NCBI GenBank assembly: GCA_027062165.1
Contig: JAMOTU010000007.1
Location: 1-13,696, forward strand
Length of the DNA: 13,696 nt
Direction of reading: 5' to 3'
DNA from: Candidatus Altimarinota bacterium
GTDB lineage: Bacteria > Patescibacteriota > Gracilibacteria > Absconditabacterales > Absconditicoccaceae
The position numbers were made by a program, and so were the translations under genes. Positions 1 to 8,423 of the stretch are shown piece after piece; the first letter of the stretch is position 1, and every line of letters starts with the position of its first letter. Under the pieces are notes generated by a model. It made no database searches, was not told the DNA's origin, and worked only from the letters and a program-made list of their open reading frames with translations.

Positions 1-331
1 ACTTTATCATACCTTTTCTGAAATCCTTATATCTTTTCTCATAAGCTTTCAATACATTTATATGAAAATCTAATTTAGAATTAAATTCATTTTTCAAAAT
101 CTTGCTTATCAAATTAGGATATTTTTCCGTTATTCTCTTAAATAATTGAAATTGATAATAACTTAATTCAACTACAAAACTATCTTTCAAAATTTTAAAA
201 ATTTTTTCTCAAGCTACATATAATTTCTCCCTTAATAAATCACAATTCCTTTTAGCTTTCAATTTTTTCTTAAAGAAACAATCCTCGATTCCTTCTAATT
301 CAAAATATAAAGATTCTAACGATAATTTCAT
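1..331 (-). CDS. Hypothetical helical protein, C-terminus outside the window
   Basis: The frame reads leftward from ATG at 331-329 and is still open at position 1, so at least 110 residues are present and the C-terminus is missing. It contains one in-frame TGA, read as Gly in context VAGEKIF. The product is lysine- and leucine-rich, looks entirely alpha-helical, and has no membrane segment or signal peptide. I do not recognise a family. It is the last visible gene of a leftward run, 23 bases downstream of cutA, so it is probably cotranscribed with cutA and the SufB-like gene. Nothing in the visible part suggests catalysis; it could be a structural or binding protein. Confidence is for the reading frame, not for a function. 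Confidence 0.6.
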
Positions 332-354
332 ACTTACTTTAATAATAAAATAAA

Positions 355-657
355 TTAATTATTTATCCACTTAAGATACTTTTCATTTACTTCATTAGGC
401 TTTATCCAAACAATCTCTGGAACTTGATATGGATGATTTTTTTCTATCCAAGTTTGCAATTTTTCCTTTTTCTCAACTGAAGTCTTTATAATTAAAATTT
501 TTTCTTCGTCTTTTACAATTTTTCCTTGCCATATGTAATAAGATTTTACATAATTAATTCTATTTACACATTTAGCTAATCATTGTTTTAATATAGCCAT
601 TATAAACTTTTTAAGTTGTCTAGGCTTGTTAGGATAAGTAGTAATTAGAATCCGCAT
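355..657 (-). CDS. cutA: CutA family protein (divalent ion tolerance)
   Basis: The product is 100 residues, the usual CutA length. Family signatures are visible in order: an N-terminal strand MRILITTYPN, the ACVN-like turn AKCVNRI, the YIWQGKI strand (family consensus Y.WWEGKI), the DEEKILIIKT strand, and the hallmark HPYQVPEI near residue 80. CutA proteins are small cytoplasmic trimers with a ferredoxin-like fold. They were first linked to divalent-cation (copper) tolerance, but their exact biochemical role is still unsettled. One in-frame TGA is read as Gly (KQGLAKC), where the family usually has Arg, Lys or Gly. The gene starts 13 bases after the SufB-like gene and is probably in the same transcript. 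No Shine-Dalgarno sequence is evident. Confidence 0.9.
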
Positions 658-670
658 TACTTTTTACGAT

Positions 671-1639
671 TTAATCTAAAATACCTTTAACTATAAAATC
701 AATAGCTTCATCATAAGACAAGCCTTTTACCATAAGATTATCTATTGCTTTCTTTTCTACCGTTCAAACTGATGCTTCATGAGTCAATCTAGAAGTAGGA
801 TTTTCAACAGAAAGGGTAGGAGAAGTTTTGATTATACATTTTCACATACTAATTTCATCACATTCTATATGACCTTTAGTATAATCTCATATTCAAACAA
901 GTTCTCATTTAAATTTATTAGTTCATCACTTGTAAGTAACTGATTTTGATTGTATTAATCACGAACTCTTTTCTCATATAAGTTCTATCTTAATATCGAG
1001 TTCAGAAATATCTTTATCTAAAATTTTATTTTTTGTTATAAATTCTGCTTTTGAGTTTTTTCATAGACATTTTATTAGACATTTAGTCACTCAATGTCCA
1101 AGATGTCCAACTGTGGAGATATAATAATTTTTAAATTTTGCATCATCTTTTAATTCAGCATAAACACTATTGTATACTGTAAGATAAGATTGCGTTTCAT
1201 TATAATTAAATTCATATACTTCCAACTCAGAACCTTCTTCTAGATAATATTTTTTCCCATCTCAGTGAAGTATATCAAAATCTAACCCAAAACAGTAAGC
1301 AAAAATTTTTACTTTAGCATATTTACCAATATACCAAGTAGGTTGTATAGCTTGTTTTGTTCATTTTTTATCTAAAATAAAACAAAAATGTAAAGGAGTT
1401 TTTACTTCATATCAGTCAGGTACTTTTATTATCGTCTTCAAAGCCCCATTTTCTACTTTTGTTTCCATTTGTATTTGATTATCCACTATTTGTTTTTTAA
1501 TATTTTGTTTCTGAGATTCATTTTTTAATACTAAAATATTATCTCAAAAGATTAAATCTTTTAGACTAACTCATATTTTATCAGCTATTTTTTTTAACTC
1601 GATCAATATTTCTTTAGACACTCATTTAAAATTAGTCAT
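671..1639 (-). CDS. SufB-like Fe-S cluster scaffold, short single-protein type
   Basis: The protein has 322 residues. Its C-terminal half (about 220-322) carries the SufB/SufD core: GHIECDEI, then SVENPTSRLTHEASVG, then NLMVKGLSYDEAIDFIVKG. From memory of the family, Cys260 aligns with the SufB scaffold cysteine and His287-Glu288 with the SufB His-Glu pair, so this resembles SufB rather than SufD. Canonical SufB is about 480 residues. This length instead matches the minimal SufB-like proteins of archaea and deep-branching bacteria that work with one ABC ATPase (SufC/SmsC). No such ATPase gene is visible here. The first 60 residues are helical and weakly conserved. At least ten conserved-position glycines are TGA. 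It lies 6 bases downstream of the pseudouridine synthase. The inferred role is assembly of Fe-S clusters on a scaffold. Confidence 0.82.
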
Positions 1640-1645
1640 AATTAA

Positions 1646-2359
1646 TTAATCGTTAAATCTTAAACCTATACTTCGTAAATGTAATATATCATCTGAATTT
1701 TGATTTTCAAGCTTAACTCAATAAAGTTTGTCTCACAAAATACTCAATCATATAGAAGACAGATGTGCTCTTATCTGATGTCTTATACCTTTAAAAATTA
1801 CCACTTCGAAAGTAACAATATTATTGTCAATATACAATGGCCTTAACAAAGTTTTCACATAATGAAACTTTCACCTTACTTTATTTTTATCTTTTTCAGT
1901 TTTAATCACCACCATTTTTTCCTTTACAAATTTATGATGAGCTATAGGATAATCAATCAGGAAATAATTATCTTTCCTTTTTAGCCTATTTTCCAATTTA
2001 TTCAAAATATTTTTAGGACGTTTCAACCACACATCACAAAGATATATTTTCTCTATTTTTTCTTTAGATTGCAAATCCTTAAATTTATCAAAAGCTTCTT
2101 TACTTTTAGCAAAATACAAAAGTCAACCTGTGTCGTTATCTAAACGATTCAATAAAAAACTATCTATATTATACCCTAATTTTTCAACTAAAGAGAAAAA
2201 TTTTTCTTGCACCCTATCTAATAAATCTTTTTTAACTATTTTGGATAATCAAACAAGTTCTTCTATAAAACTTTTATTTTTTCAAAAAGTAGTTGGAATA
2301 TTATTTGGCTTCCAAACAAAAAAATAGTCTCCAACTTCATAAATTGCTGGTATTTTCAT
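1646..2359 (-). CDS. RluA-family pseudouridine synthase
   Basis: The product is 237 residues. The catalytic motif reads LNRLDNDTGGLLYFAK, with the nucleophilic Asp at about residue 74; the family form is HRLDxDTSGL. The C-terminal motif is GIRHQIRAHLSSIG followed by ILGDKLYG, the standard RluA/RluC/RluD ending. These enzymes isomerise specific uridines in rRNA or tRNA to pseudouridine. There is no S4 domain at the N-terminus, which argues against full-length RluC or RluD. The exact target (23S rRNA or tRNA) cannot be assigned. Several motif glycines, including those in DTGG, SSIG and LGDKLYG, are TGA. The gene begins 3 bases after the small membrane protein and ends 6 bases before the SufB-like gene, so the three are almost certainly cotranscribed. 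Confidence 0.9.
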
Positions 2360-2362
2360 AAA

Positions 2363-2668
2363 CTAATTTTTTTCAAATTTTTTAAAATGATATAAAAAAA
2401 TAGGTAAAGTTATTAAAATAGTTATCAAGTTTCTTATAAGAGATTTTTTAAATTCGTAATTTCTTTGTATAAGTAAACATTCTTTTTTGTCTTTTAAAAA
2501 ACAATTATTATATACCCAATGATGACTATTTAAATACTCTTTATCAGTTATCAAAATCCTTTGGAAAATAGTAGTTCCTAAATCTATTAAAGAAAAAATT
2601 AATAGTACTATACTAATTAAACACACCAAACCATAATACAAAATTTTCAAATTTTTAATCTGAAACAT
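2363..2668 (-). CDS. Small two-helix membrane protein, unknown function
   Basis: The frame gives 101 residues and ends in TAG. A long hydrophobic helix at about residues 9-30 and a second at about 77-94 flank a loop of about 45 residues rich in Asn, Lys and Glu. The loop contains two cysteines (Cys56 and Cys64) that could form a disulfide if the loop is extracytoplasmic. I do not recognise a family. It contains no TGA codons and, notably, only one glycine that is not at a conserved site. Its position as the promoter-proximal gene of the leftward run, with only 3 bases before the pseudouridine synthase, supports a real gene. A weak promoter lies just upstream. Topology and function are inference. 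Confidence 0.6.
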   Translation of the reverse strand: MFQIKNLKILYYGLVCLISIVLLIFSLIDLGTTIFQRILITDKEYLNSHHWVYNNCFLKDKKECLLIQRNYEFKKSLIRNLITILITLPIFLYHFKKFEKN

Positions 2669-2701
2669 TAATATATAATTTTAATCTTTAAAGCTAACTT
2701 T

Positions 2702-2729
2702 AATATACTAAAAACTTTAAAAAGAGCAA
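2702..2729 (-). promoter_or_regulatory. Candidate promoter of the leftward operon
   Basis: Read on the minus strand, TTGCTC (2729-2724) and TATATT (2707-2702) are separated by 16 bases, a plausible sigma-70-like pair. Transcription would start near 2695, leaving a leader of about 27 bases before ATG 2668. The match is imperfect in AT-rich DNA, so this is a candidate only. Confidence 0.3.
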
Positions 2730-2888
2730 GGAAAAGTTAGTTTATGCTTTCTTTTATTGAAATATTATTTAACATTTCTATTATTTTTGAAAGCTGTATA
2801 CAAATTAAATTTCTCCAAAATTTGAAAATTTTTAAATAGCGGAGTAGTATCATTATGGATTATTTTCATTTGAAAGTATTATACAATT

Positions 2889-2916
2889 TTGTTAATATAT
2901 ACTTTAATTTTAATAT
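2889..2916 (+). promoter_or_regulatory. Candidate promoter of the GT4-rlmH-comF group
   Basis: TTGTTA (2889-2894) and TAATAT (2911-2916) are 16 bases apart on the plus strand, giving a start near 2923 and a leader of about 70 bases. The AT-rich background makes chance matches common. Confidence 0.28.
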
Positions 2917-2991
2917 GAATAAAATTTCATTCAATTACTAAATTGTAGAAACAACCTGTATATCAAAATTTGCCATTTGATATTAATAAAA

Positions 2992-3603
2992 ATGTCTAAA
3001 AAAATTCTTATTGTATCTGATTATATTGATTCTGACTTGGGAGGAATTGAAACTTATATTTATCAGGTGAAAAAAATTTTACAAAAACAATGATTTGAAA
3101 TAAAAATTGTATGATATAAAACTAAAAAATCAAAATTTAAAAAACTCTTTTTTTTATTATTATCTTTTTTCAATATTCATTGATTTTTTAAACTAAGAAA
3201 AACAATTAAAAATTTTAAACCTGATATTATACGATTACATAGTATAGCAAGAGCTTTTTGACCAATTTGAATTTTACCTATTAAATTCTTTAATTGAAAA
3301 ACATTAATAATGTATCACGATTTAGGATATTTTCATCCCTTTGCAAGTAATGTTACAGAAGAAAAACAACTAGTTTTACCATTTACTTTCAAATGATGGA
3401 TTAAATCTTTAAAAAATTACTGTTTTTTGAACAAAATTTATTGAATTTTTAAGTATTTTAAATTATATTTTTTAAAAAAAATTTTAATTAAATATGTAGA
3501 CATTCATATAGTGCCTTCAGATTTTATGGTAGATATCTTAAAAAAACGGTGAATTAAAAAAAAGAAAATAAGAGTCTTAAAACATTTTATCTTACAAGAA
3601 TAA
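2992..3603 (+). CDS. GT4-type glycosyltransferase, N-terminal domain only
   Basis: The product has 203 residues. The start matches GT-B family 4 enzymes: MSKKILIVSDY, then GGIETYIYQVKKILQKQGFEI (the GG.E.....L...L...GH.V pattern), then the strand KPDIIRLHS, then TLIMYHDLGYF. The acceptor-side domain ends as usual with VDIHIVPSDFMVDILKKRGI, followed by KIRVLKHF. The frame then stops at TAA. The C-terminal nucleotide-sugar-binding Rossmann domain with the EX7E motif is absent, and the 51 bases before rlmH cannot encode it. Full GT4 enzymes have about 350-400 residues. It may be a decayed gene, or a stand-alone acceptor domain that works with a separate donor-binding subunit. Gly positions are largely TGA. 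If functional, it would be membrane-associated and act in polysaccharide or glycolipid synthesis. Confidence 0.65.
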
Positions 3604-3654
3604 TATAAAATTTGTTAAAGATAGTTTTTAAATTGTCTATGATTATTATAATCT

Positions 3655-4098
3655 ATGAAAATAAAAATAATTACTATAGCTGATTCCTATAAAGATTTTC
3701 AATCTGTTATAAAACATTATGAAAAAATGCTCTGAAAATCCGTAAAAATAATAAAAATCAAACCCACAAAGTGATGAGAAACTCAAAAAATAATTAAAGA
3801 AGACACAGATAAAATAATAAAAACTCTACAAAAAGATAAAAACTATAAAATATTATTGTCCAAAGAATGAGAAAATATTGATACAGAAAACTTGACAAAA
3901 TTAGCAAAAGACAATTTAAATTTAACTTTCATAATAGGTTGACCTTATGGATTAGATGAAAGAAAATTAGACAATTATATAAATAAAAAAGTATCTTTAT
4001 GAAAAATAACTATGTCACATCTTGTAGTTTTAACCGTATTGTTAGAACAAATTTTTAGAGTTAAGACTATCATTGAATGAAGAAAATATCATTATTAG
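3655..4098 (+). CDS. rlmH: 23S rRNA (pseudouridine1915-N3)-methyltransferase RlmH
   Basis: RlmH is a SPOUT-class enzyme that methylates pseudouridine 1915 in helix 69 of 23S rRNA on assembled ribosomes, using S-adenosylmethionine. The 147-residue product is close to the usual 155-160. Visible signatures are LLSKEGENIDTE (family L.. .G...sSe.fA), FIIGGPYGLDE at residues 92-102 (the SAM-binding trefoil-knot loop), the KITMSHLVVLTVLLEQIFR helix, and the C-terminal tail EGRKYHY, where family members end in G.pYH. Both GGPYG and the tail use TGA for Gly, which is strong internal evidence for the recoded stop. It overlaps the comF start by 22 bases, so the two are translated from one transcript. 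Confidence 0.95.
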
Positions 4099-4799
4099 AC
4101 AACTTTACACAATTTTTCGATAAATTATTTCCCACTTATTGTATAGTTTGTAAAAAAGAATGAGAAGGGTGGCTTTGTAAAAATTGTAAGAAAAAATTAA
4201 TTTCACATCCAGAAATTTGTCCAATTTGTCATAAGCCTTCAGTATTTGGACAAGTTTGTCTACATTGTCAACTTACCAATCCAAGCTTTCCATTAAAAGG
4301 AATAATGATATTGTTTTCTTACAATCAAATAATAAAAAAGCTAATATTAGCTCTTAAATACTATCACATTAAAGATACTTCTAAATTTCTAGCTCAAAGA
4401 ATGGCTAATTACTTATTAACCAATAAAAACATTGATCTTTCAAATGTTGCCATAAGTTATGTACCAACACATTGGAAAAGAAAAATTTTTCAAAAATGAT
4501 ACAATCAATCTTTTCAACTAGCAAAAAACTTAGCTGAAATTTTAAATTTACCCTTATTAAATCTTTGTAAGAAAAGAACAAATACCAAATCCCAACTTAG
4601 TTTATCCCGCAAAGAAAGATTATATAATCTAAAAAATGTCTTTTCTCCTATAACTAGCAATATAGAGCAAGAAACAATAATAATTGTCGATGATTTAACT
4701 ACCACCTGAACTACTCTAAAAGAAGTAGCAAATTGTATTAAAAATATAAATCAAGATATTGAAATTCGATGACTAGTTGTGGCTAGACACAATATCTAA
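4077..4799 (+). CDS. comF: ComF-family phosphoribosyltransferase-like protein
   Basis: The 240-residue protein has the ComF/GntX layout. It has an N-terminal double zinc finger with cysteines at 22, 25, 34, 37 and 48, 51, 61, 64. After this come the conserved ALKYYHIKD segment and the motif VPTHWKRKIFQKGYNQ (family VP....R...RGFNQ). A C-terminal type I phosphoribosyltransferase PRPP loop, IIIVDDLTTTGTTLKE, lies at about 201-216. ComF proteins are needed for DNA uptake in naturally competent bacteria and are cytoplasmic; their precise biochemistry is not settled. TGA encodes Gly in the RGFNQ-like motif and in the PRPP loop. The start is inside the end of rlmH. The stop overlaps the stop of the convergent downstream gene by 4 bases. 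Confidence 0.93.
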
Positions 4800-5194
4800 A
4801 TTTTTATCAATAGTTCCCCAAACTCCTTTTCATCCTCCCAAAAAATTATATCTTTGGTTATACCATATATTCATCGCCGTTCATCTTGTAAAGATCTCTT
4901 CATTAAAATTTTTATTTTTTTATTTAAAGCATATCATATACCCAATTCTAAAAGCATTCACTCAGATTTTTCTTTATATTTTATATAACATAAAATTAAA
5001 TCACTATCTTTTATTTTTTCTTTTGTTATTCTCATTATTTCATCTGAAGTAAGCTTGTCCCGATTAGGTTCATCTAATATCCACACAAATACCTTATGTC
5101 ATTTATTAGTTAAAATATCTTTTATTTTCTTCAATTCCTTTCTCAAAAGTTTTTCATTAAGTCAAGATTGTTTATACGAAAGATATATATTCAT
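4796..5194 (-). CDS. Nucleoside 2-deoxyribosyltransferase-like protein
   Basis: The 132-residue protein has the compact Rossmann-like fold signature of nucleoside 2-deoxyribosyltransferases and the related DNPH1/Rcl nucleotide hydrolases. It has an N-terminal strand MNIYLSY, a helix leading to GHKVFVW, then KIKDSDLILCYI, and the active-site segment SEGMLLELGIGYALNKKI with the likely catalytic Glu83. These enzymes cleave or exchange the N-glycosidic bond of deoxynucleosides or their 5'-phosphates, which fits nucleotide salvage. Substrate and exact activity cannot be read from the sequence; related folds also occur in TIR-like and uncharacterised proteins. It is the last gene of the long leftward operon, 12 bases after tsaE. 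TGA encodes the Gly in SEG and LGIG. Confidence 0.72.
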
Positions 5195-5206
5195 TAGTAT
5201 AAAAAA

Positions 5207-5608
5207 TTAAGAGTAAATAGATACCTTCCTTTTGTTATCATTAATTTTTTCTATTTTAATTTTCAGCCACTGATCATCTATATATTCTTCTTCTCGTTTA
5301 GGTCGTTCTATACAAATATAATCAAATCTATCTATACTATCCAAAATTCACTTATCTATTAGTTCTGAAAATTCTTTCAATCTATACATATCTATATGTA
5401 ATAATTTATTATCATAATTATTTATTATTGTATAAGTTGGACTTGTCACTTTATCTTTTTCTATACCCAATCAACTTGCAAATCCCTTTACTAAATGAGT
5501 TTTTCAAACTCCTAAATCTCAATATATTAATATTTTACTATAATTTTTAACTATTTGGCTACCTAATTTCACCATATCATCTGGAGAAGCTATAATCACA
5601 GTCTTCAT
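5207..5608 (-). CDS. tsaE: tRNA t6A biosynthesis ATPase TsaE
   Basis: TsaE is the small P-loop ATPase that, with TsaB and TsaD, completes N6-threonylcarbamoyladenosine at position 37 of ANN-decoding tRNAs. The 133-residue product has the Walker A loop GDLGVGKT at 30-37, the switch I segment TSPTYTIINNY at 55-65, the HID motif at 71-73, and CIERPK at 99-104, where the family has a VEWPE-like acidic segment. Trp is replaced by Arg there. Three of the four P-loop glycines or their neighbours are TGA codons. It starts 10 bases after comM ends and lies 12 bases before the deoxyribosyltransferase-like gene, so it belongs to the same operon. Its partners TsaB, TsaC and TsaD are not in the window. 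Confidence 0.94.
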
Positions 5609-5618
5609 AACTAAAATT

Positions 5619-7169
5619 TTATTCCTCTAAAAGATCAAAATAAGATTTACTTCTATATTGTAAAGCTTCAGCTATATGATTCTGCTGAATTTTCTCAGAT
5701 TGTTCAAAATCAGCAATAGTTCTAGATACTTTTAACAATCTATGTATCACTCTTGGAGAAATTCATAAACTTTTTACAGCCATTTTCAAAAAGGATTCTG
5801 CTTCAGATGTTAGTATTATATACTTTTCAATATGTCTAGCAGTCATTTCAGAATTTGTCGATATACTATCTTCAGCAAATCTTCTTTGTTGAACTTCCCA
5901 AGCTAATCTAACTTTTTCTCTTATAGAGTCAGAATTATCTTCTTTAGTTTTCTCTAAAATTTTGTCAATCTTTTCTCTAGGAATTTCTAAAATCATATCA
6001 AATCTATCTAAAAGTGGACCAGAAATTTTACTTTGATACCTTTTAATCTGCGATATAGAACATTTGCAATGTTTCTCAGGATCTTTGTAATATCAACACG
6101 GACAAGGATTCATTGCAGCCACAAACATAAAATGTGCTGGATAACTAACAGTACCATTAGCTCTAGAAATAGTAATTTTTCTATCTTCCAATGGTTGTCT
6201 TAATACTTCTAAAACATTTCTCGGAAATTCAGGAAGCTCGTCAAAAAATAAAATTCATTTATGAGCTAAAGATATCTCTCCTGGTAATAAATTGGATCAT
6301 CATCCAATAATAGAAACTTTTGACGCTGTATGATGAACAGCTCTAAAAGGTCTTTTAACAATCAAAGGATTCTCTTTAGTTAGTTTTCAAATAATAGAAT
6401 ATATTTGACTAACTTCCAAAATTTCATCATAATTCATAGGAGGTAATATTGATTGTAATGCTTTAGCCAACATTGTTTTTCCACTTCCTGGACTTCATAT
6501 CATCAATACATTATGTAATCAGGCAGCTGCAATCATTAAAGCTCTTTTGGCAAAAATATGACCTTTTATATCTGAAAAATCTATTTCAAAATCTTGATTA
6601 GTCAACAAATTGTCTATTTGTTGTCTAGGTTGTCTAAATTTTATCTGTTCCCCTCAAATAAATATATCTACCAATTGTTTAAAACTTTCTACTGGAAAAA
6701 TTTCTATATCTTTTAAAAAATCAAGCTCATAGATATTTTCCATAGGAACAAAAAATTTTCTATATCATTTTTTATAAGCATATATTATAGAAGGCAAAAT
6801 TCCATTTATTCTTTTTACAGATCCATCTAATCAAAGTTCTCCAAAAAATAAAGATTTATTCAATAAATCCTTATATGCAATTTTATCCTGATACATCAAA
6901 TATAGTATTGCCATAGCCATAGGAAGATCATATCTTGTACCGATTTTTTTAATATCAGAAGGAGAAAGATTTAAAACTATTCTACTTTTAGGTAATCAAA
7001 TTCAAACATTTTTAAAGGTAGATTTTATTCTTTCCTTTGCTTCCTTTATACTAGCATCAGGCAATCAAACAATATCTATACCAGGTAAAGATTTGTTAGA
7101 ATCAGACTCTATTTCAACAAGAAAATTTTCTAATCAAATATTTGCTACTGTTTTAATTTTAAGAACCAT
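5619..7169 (-). CDS. comM: Mg-chelatase-like AAA+ ATPase ComM (YifB)
   Basis: The 516-residue product is full length for YifB/ComM. The N-terminal S5-like domain (to about 165) includes [20 protein letters not shown] and [17 protein letters not shown]. The AAA+ domain has Walker A GSPGSGKT at 225-232 and Walker [10 protein letters not shown] at about 307-315. A four-cysteine zinc motif follows (Cys356, 358, 368, 370) in NPCPCGY, and then SGPLLDRFD. The C-terminal Mg-chelatase domain ends with [20 protein letters not shown]. ComM is a hexameric helicase that promotes branch migration during integration of DNA taken up by transformation. Its start lies within the last codons of galU (11-base overlap). 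Many motif glycines are TGA. It shares this window with comF, another DNA-uptake gene. Confidence 0.95.
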
Positions 7170-7968
7170 TATTAAAAAGCTTATTATTAAAAATCTCTAT
7201 ATTTGCTTTTAACCAACTTTCAGGTGTTCCGGCATCCCAAATCTTATAACTAGTAATATAAGGATATATTTCTTCTCATTCTTGCATCAAAAGTCTAAGA
7301 CTATCAGGCAATAATATTTCTCATTTTTGAGGATCAACTGGTGTTTTTTCAATAATATCAAAAATCTTTTTTGGTAAAATATAGACGCCAAACATTATAA
7401 GATTAGAAGGTGCTTCTTCTACTTTTGGTTTTTCTACCATATCTATTATTTGTCAATTTTCTATTTTTACAACTCAATATTTATAAACTTCTTCTTTGGG
7501 AACCTCAACAAGTCATATTACAGTTTTTTTAGTTTGCTTGTGTATGTCTATAATATCTTTAAAAATTCTATAATCAAAAATTGAATCTCCGACTGTTAAA
7601 AGAAAATAATCTTCTTTTATCCATGGCTTTGCTTCCAAAATTGCATGTGCAAATCAAAGTTGTTGTTTTTGCTTAACAAAAGCAAAATTAGCTAAAAACT
7701 TTATTTTATTTATCTCTTCTAATAATTCTTTCTTTCATTTTTTTCTCAAAACTTCCTCTAATTCATAATTTTTATCAAAATATTGTTCTATCGATTCCTT
7801 TCATTGACTAGTAATAATAATAATATCTTTAATACCTCAACTAACTATTCACTCTACTATATATTGTATAACTGGTTTATTTCACACTGGTAAAAGCTCT
7901 TTAGGAATAGTCTTAGTAATAGGTAACATCCTAGTTCAATAACCAGCAGCTGTTATTATTGCTTTCAT
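7159..7968 (-). CDS. galU: UTP-glucose-1-phosphate uridylyltransferase
   Basis: GalU makes UDP-glucose from UTP and glucose-1-phosphate, feeding glycolipid, capsule and other polysaccharide synthesis. The 269-residue product begins with the nucleotidyltransferase signature AAGYGTRMLPITKTIPKELL, followed by LPVGNKPVIQYIVEG. It continues with KQKQQLGFAHAILEAKPWI, the metal-binding segment LLTVGDSIFD, MVEKPKVEEAPSNLIMFGVYIL, and WDAGTPESWLKANIE near the C-terminus. It is a little shorter than the usual 290-300 residues. The P-loop-like Gly and others are TGA. It overlaps the Nudix gene by 13 bases upstream and comM by 11 bases downstream. A related sugar nucleotidyltransferase (for example RmlA-like) is possible, but the pattern favours GalU. 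Confidence 0.92.
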
Positions 7969-8423
7969 AACTTACTCTTTAAAAAGTATAAAACTTTTGA
8001 AAAAATATCTTTTAATGATTTAAATTCTAAATAGTCTCCAACTTTTTCCGAAGGTACTAATTTAATCTCATATATTTCTCATACCTGAGGCTTTATATAT
8101 TCTTCAAATCAATCTTTTAACTCTCATATAAAATATTTTACAATCTTTTTTATTTTTTTTCCATTTAAAGTAAAAAAATAATCATCCTCCAATACTATAT
8201 CTGTATCCATTATTACAAAGTCAGCAGGTATACCAGTCTCTTCTTGAAATTCCCTTAATGCAGTTTGTTTACAATCTTCTCATTTTTCTATATGTCATTT
8301 AGGAAAACCCCGATGATTATGCCGTCACTTTATCAATAAAAAATATATTTTATCATCTTTTACAAAGTATGGAATTATTCAACAAGATTTTTGAATTTCC
8401 ATCTCTACTAAATTAAATAACAT
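7956..8423 (-). CDS. Nudix hydrolase, Ap4A-hydrolase/MutT-like
   Basis: The 155-residue protein has a complete Nudix box from Gly43 to Ile65, GX5EX7REXXEEXGI, within GFPKGHIEKGEDCKQTALRE. Nudix enzymes hydrolyse nucleoside diphosphates linked to another group, with the REXXEE glutamates binding Mg or Mn. The preceding GFPKGHIEKGE resembles the diadenosine tetraphosphate hydrolase (NUDT2/RppH-like) subgroup, so Ap4A cleavage or RNA 5' pyrophosphate removal are candidates; substrate is not fixed by sequence. The start overlaps the end of the moxR gene by 11 bases. The last codons (TGA AAG CAA TAA) run 13 bases into galU: the in-frame TGA at 7967-7965 forms an ATGA overlap with the galU start and is read as Gly. 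Confidence 0.92.

Larger units (their letters stand above)
2669..2991. other. Divergent intergenic region, AT-rich
   Basis: This 323-base gap separates the leftward operon (small membrane protein first) from the rightward GT4-rlmH-comF group. I find no gene with conserved content in it on either strand. It holds weak promoter candidates for both directions, described separately. It also has an 8-base inverted repeat (CTAACTTT at 2694-2701, AAAGTTAG at 2733-2740) around the leftward promoter, and a short inverted repeat (TATCAAA at 2961-2967, TTTGATA at 2976-2982) just before the GT4 start. In DNA this AT-rich, short inverted repeats can arise by chance. Confidence 0.5.

Noticed and set aside
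2130-2327. Short plus-strand open frame within the pseudouridine synthase.
   Set aside because: The minus strand encodes the catalytic RLDNDTGGLL region there; the plus frame has no recognisable content.
3647-3652. Perfect TATAAT just before rlmH.
   Set aside because: It lies 2 bases upstream of the ATG, so transcripts would begin inside the gene.
4777-5052. Open plus-strand frame rich in Phe, Leu and Ile that could look like a membrane protein.
   Set aside because: It is antisense to the deoxyribosyltransferase-like gene, whose conserved SEG...LELG motif supports the minus strand. Hydrophobicity follows from the complement of a Lys/Glu-rich gene.
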